64,000 nucleotides of DNA from Brucella pecoris (GTDB lineage Bacteria > Pseudomonadota > Alphaproteobacteria > Rhizobiales > Rhizobiaceae). The stretch is taken from positions 1 through 64,000 of the forward strand of contig NZ_VEWK01000012.1 of assembly GCF_006376675.1 (NCBI RefSeq), in the 5' to 3' direction. Every line of letters begins with the position of its first letter. Within the stretch, counting starts at the first letter, position 1. Positions 23,734 through 33,065 of this stretch are shown in pieces. Below the pieces are notes generated by a model, which saw only the letters and a program-made list of their open reading frames with translations, did no database searches and was not told where the DNA came from. The position numbers and the translations under genes were made by a program.

Positions 23734-26238
23734 ATGTTGAACCTCTCCGAATACAGAAAAAGGAATGCGGCGCTTGCCGACTTTCTGCCCTGGGCGGCGC
23801 TGATCGCACCGGGCGTCGTTCTCAACAAGGACGGCTCATTCCAGCGCACGGCCCGGTTTCGCGGTCCCGATCTCGACAGCGCCACGCCGTCCGAACTGGT
23901 CGGCACCACCGCACGGCTCAACGGCGCGCTTCGCCGCCTCGGCTCCGGCTGGGCGATCTTTGTTGAAGCACAACGAAATCCGGCAACCGAATATCCGACA
24001 AGCCTGTTTGCCGACAGCGCTTCGGCCCTGCTGGACGTGGAGCGCCGGGAGCAGTTTGAAGAATCCGGGTTGCTTTACGAGAGCAGCTATTTCCTTACTT
24101 TCGTCTGGTTGCCGCCCGCCGAAGAAGCCTCGCGAATGGAAGGCTGGCTTTACGAGGGCCGCGAACGCTCCGGCGTCGAGCCGTGGGAATTGCTGAAAGG
24201 TTTTATCGATCGCACCGACAGGGTGTTGCACCTGGTCGAAGGTTTCGTGCCGGAAGTGGCGTGGCTCGATGATGCCGATACGCTGACCTATCTGCATTCC
24301 ACCATATCGATCAAGCGCCACCGCGTCCGGATTCCGGAAACGCCCATGCACCTCGACGCGCTTCTGGCCGATCAGCCCTTGGCTGGTGGCCTCGAACCGC
24401 GCCTTGGCGAGTACCATCTTCGCACGCTGACCGTGATCGGTTTCCCGACCGTCACGTTCCCCGGCATTCTCGACGACCTCAACAGGATCGCCTTCCCCTA
24501 TCGCTGGTCCACGCGGGCGATCATGCTCGACAAGACCGACGCAACCCGGCTGGTGACGAAGATCAGGCGGCAATGGTTCGCCAAGCGCAAGTCGGTCGCC
24601 GCTATCCTCAAGGAAGTCCTGACCAACGAGCAGTCTGTTCTGCTGGATTCGGATGCGGCCAACAAAGCCCTTGATGCCGACGCAGCGCTTCAGGATCTCG
24701 GTTCCGATCAGGTGGGCGAAGCCTATGTGACAGCGACCGTTACCGTCTGGGACGCCGACCCGCGCATTGCCGACGAAAAGCTCCGCCTCGCGGAAAAGGT
24801 CATCCAGAGCCACGACTTCACGGCCATCGTGGAGACAGTCAACGCGATCGAGGCATGGATGGGCAGCATTCCCGGCCATGTCTATGCCAATGTCCGGCAA
24901 CCGCCCATCTCGACATTGAACCTCGCGCATATGATGCCGCTATCGGCGGTCTGGGCCGGACCGGAGAAGGATGAGCATCTCGACGCGCCGCCGCTGTTCT
25001 ACGCCAAGACCGAAGGGGCGACGCCGTTCCGCTTCTCCCTTCATGTCGGCGACGTCGGGCACACGATGGTCGTTGGCCCGACAGGTGCCGGCAAGAGCGT
25101 GTTGCTCGCCCTCATGGCGCTCCAGTTCCGGCGTTACGAACGCTCGCAGGTTTTCGCCTTCGACTTCGGCGGTTCCATCCGTGCCGCCACGCTTGCCATG
25201 CGTGGCGACTGGCAGGATTTGGGTGGCTCGCTCTCCGACGATACATCGCTGATGAACACGGTGTCGCTCCAGCCGCTCGCCGGCATCCATGACACGCCAG
25301 AACGGGCATGGGCCGCCGACTGGCTGGTGGATATTCTGGTACGCGAAGGCGTTGGAATCACCCCTGATGTCAAGGAGCATCTCTGGACGGCGCTCACGTC
25401 CCTGGCCTCTGCGCCAGTCGTGGAACGCACCATCTCCGGCCTTGCCGCGTTGCTGCAATCAAATAGCCTCAAGCAGGCGTTTCGCCCTTATTGCATCGGC
25501 GGTCCCTATGGTCGGTTGCTCGACGCGGAAATGGAATGGCTCGGAGACGCCTCGGTTCAAGCCTTCGAGACCGAAGGGCTGATCGGCACAGGTGCTGCCC
25601 CGGCGGTGCTTTCCTACCTGTTCCATCGCATCGAATCCCGCTTCGACGGACGGCCAAGCCTCCTCATCATCGATGAAGGCTGGCGGGCGCTGGACGATGG
25701 CGGCTTTGCCTCGAAAATCAAGGAATGGCTTAAGACGCTGCGCAAGAAGAATGTCTCCGTGGTTTTCTCCTCGCAGTCGTTGGCTGACATTGAAGCCTCG
25801 CCGATCGCGCCGGTCATTGTCGAAAGCTGCCCGACGCGCATCTTCCTCGCCAACGAACGCGCCATCGAACCGCAGATCGCATCCGTCTATCGCCAATTCG
25901 GCCTCAATGACAGGCAGATCGAAATCGTCGCCCGCGCGACGCCGAAGCGGGATTATTACTGCCAGTCCCGCAGAGGGAACCGCCTGTTCGAGCTTGGCCT
26001 TAGGTCCATCGCACTTGCGCTCTGCGCATCGTCCGACAAGGCCGCCCATGCGCTGATCGATGAACTCATGAAGGACGGCGCGAAGCCGTATTTCCTCGAA
26101 GCATGGCTTGAGGCCAACGCGCTTGCCTGGGCCGCCGATCTCATTCCCGACCTCACCAATGTCATCGATCAGTCCGCAGCCGATGCGGCCAGCCCGTTTT
26201 CTGTTTCCCCGCCATCCGAAGAGGAGTTTCCGCTATGA
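23734..26238 (+). CDS. trbE: TrbE secretion ATPase (VirB4-like)
   Basis: The 834-residue ATPase is the largest channel motor. The N-terminal VirB4 domain (about residues 20-420) leads into the ATPase core with Walker A GPTGAGKSVL near 450 and Walker B LLIIDEGWRALDDGG near 645, followed by the SSQSLADI sensor motif. It energises pilus assembly and substrate transfer. A GAGGAGAG ribosome site precedes ATG 23734. The stop overlaps trbJ by 4 bases. It is full length for the family and shows no damage. Confidence 0.93.
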   Translation: MLNLSEYRKRNAALADFLPWAALIAPGVVLNKDGSFQRTARFRGPDLDSATPSELVGTTARLNGALRRLGSGWAIFVEAQRNPATEYPTSLFADSASALLDVERREQFEESGLLYESSYFLTFVWLPPAEEASRMEGWLYEGRERSGVEPWELLKGFIDRTDRVLHLVEGFVPEVAWLDDADTLTYLHSTISIKRHRVRIPETPMHLDALLADQPLAGGLEPRLGEYHLRTLTVIGFPTVTFPGILDDLNRIAFPYRWSTRAIMLDKTDATRLVTKIRRQWFAKRKSVAAILKEVLTNEQSVLLDSDAANKALDADAALQDLGSDQVGEAYVTATVTVWDADPRIADEKLRLAEKVIQSHDFTAIVETVNAIEAWMGSIPGHVYANVRQPPISTLNLAHMMPLSAVWAGPEKDEHLDAPPLFYAKTEGATPFRFSLHVGDVGHTMVVGPTGAGKSVLLALMALQFRRYERSQVFAFDFGGSIRAATLAMRGDWQDLGGSLSDDTSLMNTVSLQPLAGIHDTPERAWAADWLVDILVREGVGITPDVKEHLWTALTSLASAPVVERTISGLAALLQSNSLKQAFRPYCIGGPYGRLLDAEMEWLGDASVQAFETEGLIGTGAAPAVLSYLFHRIESRFDGRPSLLIIDEGWRALDDGGFASKIKEWLKTLRKKNVSVVFSSQSLADIEASPIAPVIVESCPTRIFLANERAIEPQIASVYRQFGLNDRQIEIVARATPKRDYYCQSRRGNRLFELGLRSIALALCASSDKAAHALIDELMKDGAKPYFLEAWLEANALAWAADLIPDLTNVIDQSAADAASPFSVSPPSEEEFPL

Positions 26239-27020
26239 TGCATATTGCCCGTTTCTCGCGCGCCCGCGTTCTGGCTTGCGCTGTCAGTGCATCCGCGATC
26301 CTGCTTCCCGTCACCCTGCCTTTGGTCGTTATCCCGTTCACGCCGTCGCCGGCGCTGGCGTGGAAGATCGTCTATGACCCGACCAACTACAGTCAGAACC
26401 TACTTTCTGCTGCCCGCGCGCTCGAGCAGATCAACAATCAGGTGACGTCTCTCGCCAACGAGGCGCAGATGCTCATCAACCAGACCAGGAATCTCACCAG
26501 CCTGCCTACGTCCTTGCTGTCGCAGATCGAGGGCAATTTCTCCGAGATGAAGTCGCTCCTGAATGAAGCGGACCAGCTCGCCTACAATGTCCAGAATATC
26601 GAAACGCAGTTCAACGCCACCTATCGCGATTTCGCATCCGGCGACCGTACCACATCGCAACTGGTCTCTTCCGCGCAACAGCGCTGGCAGCAGTCCGTTT
26701 CGGCTTTCGAGCATTCGCTGAAGGCCGGGGCCGTCGCGGTCGGCAATATCGAAGGCACGCAGGAACAGACCAGCGAGCTTGTCAGCGCCAGCCAGTCTTC
26801 TGTCGGTGTGCTTCAGGCGACGCAGGCCGGCAACCAGTTGCTTGCCGTACAGGCCAGGCAGATTTCCGACCTGACCGCCATGCTGGCGGCGCAGGGCCGC
26901 GCCAATGCGCTGGAGCAGTCCCGACAGGCCGCAGCGCAGGAACAGGCCCGCGAGCAGTTTTCCCGCTTCATAACAGGGACTGCCTACACATCGTCCAGTG
27001 TCCGCATGTTCCACGATTGA
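26235..27020 (+). CDS. trbJ: TrbJ periplasmic protein (VirB5-like)
   Basis: The 261-residue product has a signal peptide (about residues 1-40, ending SPALAWK) and a long helical, Gln- and Ala-rich body with predicted coiled coil (about 55-230), as in TrbJ/VirB5 minor pilus proteins. These sit at the pilus tip or assist pilus assembly. The stop overlaps the frame of trbK, and the operon order E-J-K-L is conserved. Confidence 0.88.
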   Translation: MMHIARFSRARVLACAVSASAILLPVTLPLVVIPFTPSPALAWKIVYDPTNYSQNLLSAARALEQINNQVTSLANEAQMLINQTRNLTSLPTSLLSQIEGNFSEMKSLLNEADQLAYNVQNIETQFNATYRDFASGDRTTSQLVSSAQQRWQQSVSAFEHSLKAGAVAVGNIEGTQEQTSELVSASQSSVGVLQATQAGNQLLAVQARQISDLTAMLAAQGRANALEQSRQAAAQEQAREQFSRFITGTAYTSSSVRMFHD

Positions 27021-27034
27021 AGGGAACGGACGTC

Positions 27035-27355
27035 ATGGACCTGAAGATCGCCGCCCGGATGATCGCCGTCTTCGCAATCGGTGCAGGGCTGACCGCCGCC
27101 ATCGCCACCCTGCAAAACGATGAAGACCGGCCCGATGCCGACGCCCCCCGCATCGAGCATCCGGGCGGCGACCCTTCAGCTCTATCGGCCGCGAAAAGCG
27201 AACTTACCCGTTGCCGCGACCTTGGCACGGCGGCGATCGAAGACACCGCCTGCCGCAAGGCATGGGCGGAGAACCGCCGCCGCTTCTTCCAGATCAACAA
27301 GCCGGACAGGCCGACGCCGCCGAAACAGAGCGCCGTCGAGGGAGAAATTCGATGA
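27035..27355 (+). CDS. trbK: TrbK-alt-type putative entry-exclusion protein
   Basis: The 106-residue protein has one N-terminal membrane helix (about residues 5-25) and a periplasmic part with a C-x-n-C pair (TRCRDLG...DTACRKAW), the pattern of the TrbK-alt family. Such proteins are thought to stop the cell from receiving the same element again. I start it at ATG 27035, behind GAAGGGAA; an ATG at 27017 overlapping the trbJ stop is in frame. Its stop overlaps trbL. Confidence 0.78.
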   Translation: MDLKIAARMIAVFAIGAGLTAAIATLQNDEDRPDADAPRIEHPGGDPSALSAAKSELTRCRDLGTAAIEDTACRKAWAENRRRFFQINKPDRPTPPKQSAVEGEIR

Positions 27356-28764
27356 ACAATGTCGGGGTCATCGACCGTTTCCTCGAAACCTTCACCAGCT
27401 ATATCGACAGCGGCTTCGGTCTGCTGTCCGGTGAAGTGGCCTTCCTCACCTCGACGCTGATCGTCATCGACATTGTGCTGGCCGGCCTGTTCTGGGCATG
27501 GGGCGCTGACGAGGACATTATCCAGCGGCTCGTGAAGAAGACCCTCTATATCGGCTTCTTCTCCTTCATCATCGGCAACTTCAACAATCTGGCGAAGATC
27601 GTTTTCGAAAGCTTTTCCGGGCTTGGCCTCAAGGCTGGCGGTTCCAGCCTGTCGGCATCTGAACTGTTGCAGCCTGGTCGCGTGGCGCAGGTCGGCATTG
27701 ACGCCGGCGAACCGATCCTGACCGCCGTGGGCGAGCTGACCGGCTACATCTCCTTCTTCGAAAACTTCATCCAGATATTCGTGCTGCTGGTAGCGTGGGT
27801 GATCGTGCTGATCGCGTTCTTCGTCTTGGCGATCCAGATCTTTGTCACCCTGATCGAGTTCAAGCTGACCACCCTGGCCGGATTTGTGCTGATCCCGTTC
27901 GCCCTGTTCAACAAGACATCCTTCCTCGCCGAAAAGGTGCTTGGCAACATCGTCGCTTCCGGCGTGAAGATATTGGTTCTGGCCGTCATCGTCGGTATCG
28001 GTTCCGGCCTGTTCAGCGAATTTACCGCCGGCTTTTCCGATACGCCGACGATCAGCGAAGCCCTGTCACTGGTTCTCGGCGCGCTGGCGCTGATGGGCCT
28101 GTCGATCTTTGGCACCGGCATCGCCACCGGCCTTGTCTCCGGTGCGCCGCAGCTTGGCGCGGGTGCAGCGGTCGGAACCGGCATCGCCGCCGCCGGTATC
28201 GGTGCGGCCGGCTTCATGGCTGGAAAGGCCGGTTTGAGTGCGGCGGGCGGTGCAATCTCTGGCGGCGCACGCGGCGGCGCTGCCCTGGCCGGTGGTGCCA
28301 GAACCGCATACGGCCTCGGCAATGCTTCCGTGGGATCGACCGGGACCGGCGGCGGAGCGGCCGGCTTTGCCGGTGTCGCCAAGGCCGGGGCCGGTCTTGC
28401 CATGAACAAGGGCAAAGAGGTAGCGGGCCGCGCCGGGGACTCCCTGCACTCCAGTTATCGTTCCGGTCGGGCCGCCGCATGGAAAGCGACCGGCGGCAAG
28501 AACGAGGTCAATCCGGGCGGCGCTGCTGGCGGCGGCAAGGCCGCCAACGATCCGGTTTATGCCGCCTCGCAGCCCGCCAAGGCCGTGTCCGGTTCCGGCA
28601 TTTCTCCGCAGTCAGCTTCCGCGTCCGCTCCCGACTGGGCGCAGCGGATGAAGCGCAACAGCACCATCAATCACGGCGTCAGCACCGCAGCCCATACGAT
28701 CCGCTCCGGCGAGCATGGCGGCGGCTCCATGTCCGTTTCTCTCAATCAGGATGATCGCTCATGA
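27352..28764 (+). CDS. trbL: TrbL inner-membrane channel protein (VirB6-like)
   Basis: The 470-residue polytopic protein has about six hydrophobic helices between residues 25 and 300 and a long tail rich in Gly, Ala and Ser (about 300-470), as usual for TrbL. It forms part of the inner-membrane pore. The frame is open upstream to 27211. The ATG at 27352 overlaps the trbK stop and begins the family N terminus. The tail's composition creates long shadow frames on both strands, which I ignore. Confidence 0.9.
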   Translation: MNNVGVIDRFLETFTSYIDSGFGLLSGEVAFLTSTLIVIDIVLAGLFWAWGADEDIIQRLVKKTLYIGFFSFIIGNFNNLAKIVFESFSGLGLKAGGSSLSASELLQPGRVAQVGIDAGEPILTAVGELTGYISFFENFIQIFVLLVAWVIVLIAFFVLAIQIFVTLIEFKLTTLAGFVLIPFALFNKTSFLAEKVLGNIVASGVKILVLAVIVGIGSGLFSEFTAGFSDTPTISEALSLVLGALALMGLSIFGTGIATGLVSGAPQLGAGAAVGTGIAAAGIGAAGFMAGKAGLSAAGGAISGGARGGAALAGGARTAYGLGNASVGSTGTGGGAAGFAGVAKAGAGLAMNKGKEVAGRAGDSLHSSYRSGRAAAWKATGGKNEVNPGGAAGGGKAANDPVYAASQPAKAVSGSGISPQSASASAPDWAQRMKRNSTINHGVSTAAHTIRSGEHGGGSMSVSLNQDDRS

Positions 28765-29450
28765 CACTCTTCAAGCGTCCTTCGGTGCGCTATGCCCGCA
28801 CGCCCGAACCCGAAACCCCTTATCAGCGCGCCGGACAGGCATGGGATGAACGGATCGGCTCGGCCCGCGTGCAGGCGAAGAACTGGCGGCTGATGGCCTT
28901 CGGTTCTCTCTTCCTTGCCGGCGGCTTCGCATCCGCCCTTGTCTGGCAATCGACACGCGGCACGGTGGTTCCGTGGGTGGTGCAGATCGACCGTTTTGGA
29001 GAGGCGCAAACCGTCGCTCCGGCCGTGGCCGATTATAAGCCGACCGATCCGCAGATTGCATGGCACCTTGCCCGCTTCATCGAGCAAGTCCGTTCGATCC
29101 CCGTCGATGCGGTGATCGTCCGCCAGAACTGGCTTCGCGCCTACGAGTTCGCCACGGATCGCGGCGCGATCGCGCTTAACGATTATGCGCGGGCGAACGA
29201 CCCGTTCACCAAGGTCGGCAAGACGCAAATCGCGGTGGAGATTTCCAGCGTCATCCGCGCCTCCCCGGACAGTTTTCGCATCGCATGGGTGGAGCGCTCC
29301 TACGAGAACGGCCAGCTTTCCGGCACAGAACGCTGGACGGCGATCCTGACCGTCGTGCTCCAGCAGGCGCGCACCACTGACAAACTCCGGGCCAATCCGC
29401 TTGGTGTCTATGTCAACGCAATCAACTGGTCAAAGGAGATGGGGCAATGA
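28761..29450 (+). CDS. trbF: TrbF (VirB8-like) channel protein
   Basis: The 229-residue bitopic protein has a cytoplasmic N terminus of about 38 residues, a membrane helix (about 43-62, LMAFGSLFLAGGFASALVW), and a periplasmic VirB8 domain. That domain includes the motif LSGTERWTAILTV and ends PLGVYVNAINWSKEM. It nucleates the channel at the inner membrane. It overlaps trbL and trbG by 4 bases each. Confidence 0.92.
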   Translation: MTLFKRPSVRYARTPEPETPYQRAGQAWDERIGSARVQAKNWRLMAFGSLFLAGGFASALVWQSTRGTVVPWVVQIDRFGEAQTVAPAVADYKPTDPQIAWHLARFIEQVRSIPVDAVIVRQNWLRAYEFATDRGAIALNDYARANDPFTKVGKTQIAVEISSVIRASPDSFRIAWVERSYENGQLSGTERWTAILTVVLQQARTTDKLRANPLGVYVNAINWSKEMGQ

Positions 29451-30490
29451 GTAGGGCAAATAGGAAAAGAGCATTCATGCTGGCGGCGACGCTGGTATCC
29501 GCCACGGCGCTTGTCGGTTGCGCGAAGAAGTATATCCCGCCGGAAATCGACTACGACGATGCGGCTCCCGCCATGCTCAGGGCCGATCCAGTCGCGCCGG
29601 TGAAAGTGGTCGAGGTTCCAAAAACCTTGCCGCTACCCGGTCAGTTGAAGCCGATCGATGGCAGCAAGAGAACCGCCGAAGCGACCGACCCGAAGCAACG
29701 TATCAGCGCCGCCAACGAGGCCGCCCGCATGCAGCCGGTCCGTGACGGCTTTATCAACGCCGTGCAGGTCTATCCGTTCTCGGCCGGCGCGCTCTATCAG
29801 GTCTATGCAGCGCCGGGACAGGTGACGGATATTGCCCTTCAGTCGGGAGAAGCCCTTGTCGGCTCCGGCCCGGTCGCCGCCGGCGACACGGTGCGCTGGA
29901 TCATCGGCGATACCGAGAGCGGTTCGGGAACCACCAAACAGGTCCATATCCTTGTGAAGCCGACACGGCCGGATCTTCAGACCAACCTTGTCATCAACAC
30001 CAACCTGCGCACCTATCATCTGGAACTGCGCTCGACGGAAAAGACCTATATGGCGTCTGTCTCGTGGCAATATCCCGCCGACCAGCTTATTGCGCTCCGC
30101 CGTCAGAACGCGAAGGCGGCGGAAACGCAACCCGTCGCTTCCGGCGTGGACATATCGAAGATCAACTTCCGCTATCGCATCGAGGGCGATGCAGCGCCTT
30201 GGCGGCCGCTGCGCGCCTTCGACGATGGCGCGAAAGTCTATATCGAGTTTCCGTCCGGCATCGGACAGGGAGAAATGCCGCCGCTCTTCGTGATTGGCGG
30301 ATCGGGTAATTCCGAACTGGTGAACTACCGCGCCCGCCAGAACTATTATGTCGTCGATCGCCTGTTCGCGGCTGCGGAACTTCGCCTTGGCGACAAGGAC
30401 ACGCAGAAGCGCGTTCGCATCGTCCGCACCGATGGCCGGCCGGCAACGGCGAAGCGCACGGTGCTGTTTTCCTCGGAGAATGATCGATGA
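29447..30490 (+). CDS. trbG: TrbG lipoprotein (VirB9-like)
   Basis: The 347-residue product has a lipoprotein signal with lipobox LVGC at about residues 22-25. It then has a VirB9-type domain (about 95-345) with the motifs NAVQVYPFSAGALYQVYAAPGQVTD (broken here into its recognisable halves NAVQVYPF and QVYAAPGQVTD) and RQNYYVVDRLFAAAELRLG. It forms the outer-membrane core ring with TrbI. Four-base overlaps join it to trbF and trbI. Confidence 0.9.
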   Translation: MSRANRKRAFMLAATLVSATALVGCAKKYIPPEIDYDDAAPAMLRADPVAPVKVVEVPKTLPLPGQLKPIDGSKRTAEATDPKQRISAANEAARMQPVRDGFINAVQVYPFSAGALYQVYAAPGQVTDIALQSGEALVGSGPVAAGDTVRWIIGDTESGSGTTKQVHILVKPTRPDLQTNLVINTNLRTYHLELRSTEKTYMASVSWQYPADQLIALRRQNAKAAETQPVASGVDISKINFRYRIEGDAAPWRPLRAFDDGAKVYIEFPSGIGQGEMPPLFVIGGSGNSELVNYRARQNYYVVDRLFAAAELRLGDKDTQKRVRIVRTDGRPATAKRTVLFSSENDR

Positions 30491-31719
30491 GTGGAGCACC
30501 CCATCCATCACAAGGAGATCTTGCCGCGCAACTGCGCCTTCGCCCCGAACCGCCGCGCGTCACGCGGCTTTCGCGCAAGGTTCTGATCGGAGCCGGCGGC
30601 GTGGCGGGCATCGCCATTGCCGGTGCATTGTTCTGGGCGCTCGACACCAGCCGACGCGGCAACCAGTCGGCGACGGAACTCTACAATATCGACAATAAGA
30701 CCCCGGCCGATGGGCTGGCTGGACTGCCGAAGGATTACACCAACATTCCGAAGCTCGGTCCGGCGCTCCCCGGCGACCTTGGCCGTCCGATCCTGCGGGC
30801 GCAGGAACAGGGCAAGCCGGTTGCAGCACCGAATATCCAGACGCCGCGCGTCGATCCCGAGGAGCAGCGCCGCCTTGCCGAAATCGAGGCGGCGCGGCTG
30901 GCGAAACTCTTCACCGATAGCCGGGGAGAGAGGACGACTGGCAACCAGCAGGTCGCATCTGCCACGGCGACCACAGCAACAGGTTCGGGCATCGATCCGG
31001 CGACCGGGCTACCGCTTGCGGCCGAAACGCCGCCACTCGATTCCGGCTCGGCGCAGAACATGCAGGATCGCAAGCTTGCCTTCGTCAACGCCGAAGCTGA
31101 CCGACGCACGGACAGTGCCGACCGCGTACAGGAGAAAGCGTCGCCCTATATCGTGCAGGCTGGAACCGTGATCGCCGCCGCGTTGATTACCGGCATCAAG
31201 TCCGATCTTCCCGGCCAGATCACCGCGCAGGTCACGGAGCACGTCTATGACAGCCCGACCGGGAGCCATCTGCTGATCCCGCAAGGCTCCCGCCTGATCG
31301 GCCAGTATGACAGCCAGATCGCGTTCGGCCAGAGTCGGGTGCTTCTGGTCTGGAACAGGCTCATCATGCCTGATGGAACTTCCATCGTGCTCGAACGCCT
31401 TCAGGGTGCCGATCCCCAAGGTTATTCCGGCCTTGAGGATGGTGTCGATTACCATTGGGGGCAATTGTTCAGGGCGGCGGCGCTTTCGACGCTGCTTGGC
31501 ATCGGAACCGAGATCGGCTCCAGCAATGACGAGAACGAAATCGCCAAGGCGATCCGTGAGAGCGCGCAGGATACCGCGGCCGACGTCGGGCAGCAGATCG
31601 TGCGCCGCCAGCTCAACATCCAGCCGACGCTCACCATACGACCGGGATTCCCAGTGCGGATCATTGTTCAAAAAGATTTGCTGATGCAGCCGTGGGGCGC
31701 GGTGAAGGAGCCGACATGA
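30487..31719 (+). CDS. trbI: TrbI (VirB10-like) core protein
   Basis: The 410-residue protein spans inner and outer membranes. It has a short cytoplasmic end, a membrane helix (about residues 34-54), a Pro-containing linker, and the conserved C-terminal VirB10 domain (about 215-405). That domain includes IVQAGTVIAAALITGI, LIPQGSRLIGQYDS and RPGFPVRIIVQKDL. It is the last intact gene of the trb operon. Its stop overlaps the start of a gene broken after five codons, so the operon is cut directly behind it. Confidence 0.93.
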   Translation: MSGAPHPSQGDLAAQLRLRPEPPRVTRLSRKVLIGAGGVAGIAIAGALFWALDTSRRGNQSATELYNIDNKTPADGLAGLPKDYTNIPKLGPALPGDLGRPILRAQEQGKPVAAPNIQTPRVDPEEQRRLAEIEAARLAKLFTDSRGERTTGNQQVASATATTATGSGIDPATGLPLAAETPPLDSGSAQNMQDRKLAFVNAEADRRTDSADRVQEKASPYIVQAGTVIAAALITGIKSDLPGQITAQVTEHVYDSPTGSHLLIPQGSRLIGQYDSQIAFGQSRVLLVWNRLIMPDGTSIVLERLQGADPQGYSGLEDGVDYHWGQLFRAAALSTLLGIGTEIGSSNDENEIAKAIRESAQDTAADVGQQIVRRQLNIQPTLTIRPGFPVRIIVQKDLLMQPWGAVKEPT

Positions 31720-31763
31720 CCAAGTTGAGGCGCTGTCACATTCTATACAGGATTGCAGTTTGA
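31716..31763 (+). pseudogene. Truncated DUF2274 gene at the island junction
   Basis: An ATG overlaps the trbI stop and reads MTKLR, the start of the DUF2274 proteins that normally follow trbI. After these five codons the sequence continues RCHILYRIAV and stops, with no family similarity. The natural gene is about 80 residues, so foreign DNA joins at about 31731. I found no obvious inverted terminal repeat or target duplication, and the rest of the gene is not at the right side of the island near 43850-44150. Confidence 0.6.
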
Positions 31764-31949
31764 AGCTCACTTTGGGCTTCTAGTTTAGGTGCTCTGAAAT
31801 TTGCATGCGGTGCGAGAATAGTGACCAACTCCTTTGGACGCTCTTCACTAAATCTGGATAAGTCCAATCTTCACATAGCTCAAGTTCTAGAATACCCTGC
31901 GAGTATTCAACTTTTGATAGTCAAAGTCCTGCACGAGTCTCGCGATCCT

Positions 31950-33065
31950 ATGTCGACCATCTATCGGAATATCAGCTTTGCGGCATCTGGCAGTTTTGCC
32001 GAGATTATGGAAAAGGGCGATGAGATTACCGTGAGAGCGCAGCTGACGCGTGAGATTTGCAACCAAGTCACCGTCCTTGAACGACCCTTGGAACGTTTTC
32101 TCTTTCTCCCCGGACGTCTCAACGACTGCTTTGCCCAGATTGCAGAATCGATGTGGATCATAGCTGGACGAAACGATATCGCCTGGCTTTCTCATTATCT
32201 GCCGCGTGCGCCGGATTTCTCCGATGATGGAAAGACGTGGCGCGCCGGGTATGGACCCCGACTTCGGAATTGGCGAGGTCGATCAGATCAACTCGATGAG
32301 GTCAGGAAACTTTTGCTCAGCGATCCTTCGACTCGGCGGGCAGCGATGAGTTTCTTCGATCCGGAACTTGACTACGCTGCGAGTCTCGACATTCCCTGCA
32401 ACAACTGGATTGGATGGCTTATTCGTGACGGGCGGCTGAATATGAGCATCGCAATCCGCAGCAATGATGCGATGTGGGGTTTTTCCGGAGCGAACGCTTT
32501 CGAATGGAGCATCTTGCACGAGCTCTTGGCCGGTTGGACTAATACCCAAGTCGGGACGGCCACGTTTTTCGCAGCATCGTTTCATCTCTATGAACGGCAT
32601 TTCAAAGCCGCCCCAGCTATCGTCTCGAAGTTCCACGGCATATCACCTTATGATTTCGGCATTCGGCGACTGCCTCTCTCGGTAAAGTGGGCTGACCTCG
32701 AGCAGACGCTGCAGCAATGGTTTGCTTCCGAGGCTGATGTGCGACGTGAGCCGGAAAGCCAAATTCCCGATCTCGACAGGATCAACGACGAGTTCCTGCG
32801 GGAATCTTTAAAGATTCTTCGATTGAAATGGCTGGAGCCGATACTGACCGATACGGAGCTTTCCCTAGAGATGAACAAGTTAGAGGAAAGCGATTTAGCC
32901 GCGGCGGTATACCAACATTTCGGCAGGCGCCGTCCAGGCGTGCTAAACAATATCGATCACCCAAACATCGCTTCGTTCTTCCAGGCTTGTGGATACACTG
33001 AACGAAATATTTCGCAGCTTGAAAGTATTAACCCTTCTTCGGCTGCTCAAGACGAGATGCCGTAA
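31950..33065 (+). CDS. Thymidylate-synthase-like protein (TS1)
   Basis: The 371-residue protein has a full thymidylate synthase fold (about residues 3-220), plus a C-terminal helical extension of about 150 residues not found in ThyA. Equivalents of the ThyA active site are visible: Glu66 in AESMW, the YGPRLRNW block (101-108), catalytic Cys150 in IPCNNW, Arg170 and Asp173 in IRSNDAMWG, Asn182, and His212/Tyr214 in FHLYERH. The residue after Cys is Asn, where ThyA has His. So it may methylate or hydroxymethylate a deoxynucleotide, or bind one as a sensor. The frame opens at GTG 31821. I start at 31950, where the fold begins, but neither start has a strong ribosome site. It converges with the next gene, overlapping 38 bases. 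Confidence 0.8.
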   Translation: MSTIYRNISFAASGSFAEIMEKGDEITVRAQLTREICNQVTVLERPLERFLFLPGRLNDCFAQIAESMWIIAGRNDIAWLSHYLPRAPDFSDDGKTWRAGYGPRLRNWRGRSDQLDEVRKLLLSDPSTRRAAMSFFDPELDYAASLDIPCNNWIGWLIRDGRLNMSIAIRSNDAMWGFSGANAFEWSILHELLAGWTNTQVGTATFFAASFHLYERHFKAAPAIVSKFHGISPYDFGIRRLPLSVKWADLEQTLQQWFASEADVRREPESQIPDLDRINDEFLRESLKILRLKWLEPILTDTELSLEMNKLEESDLAAAVYQHFGRRRPGVLNNIDHPNIASFFQACGYTERNISQLESINPSSAAQDEMP

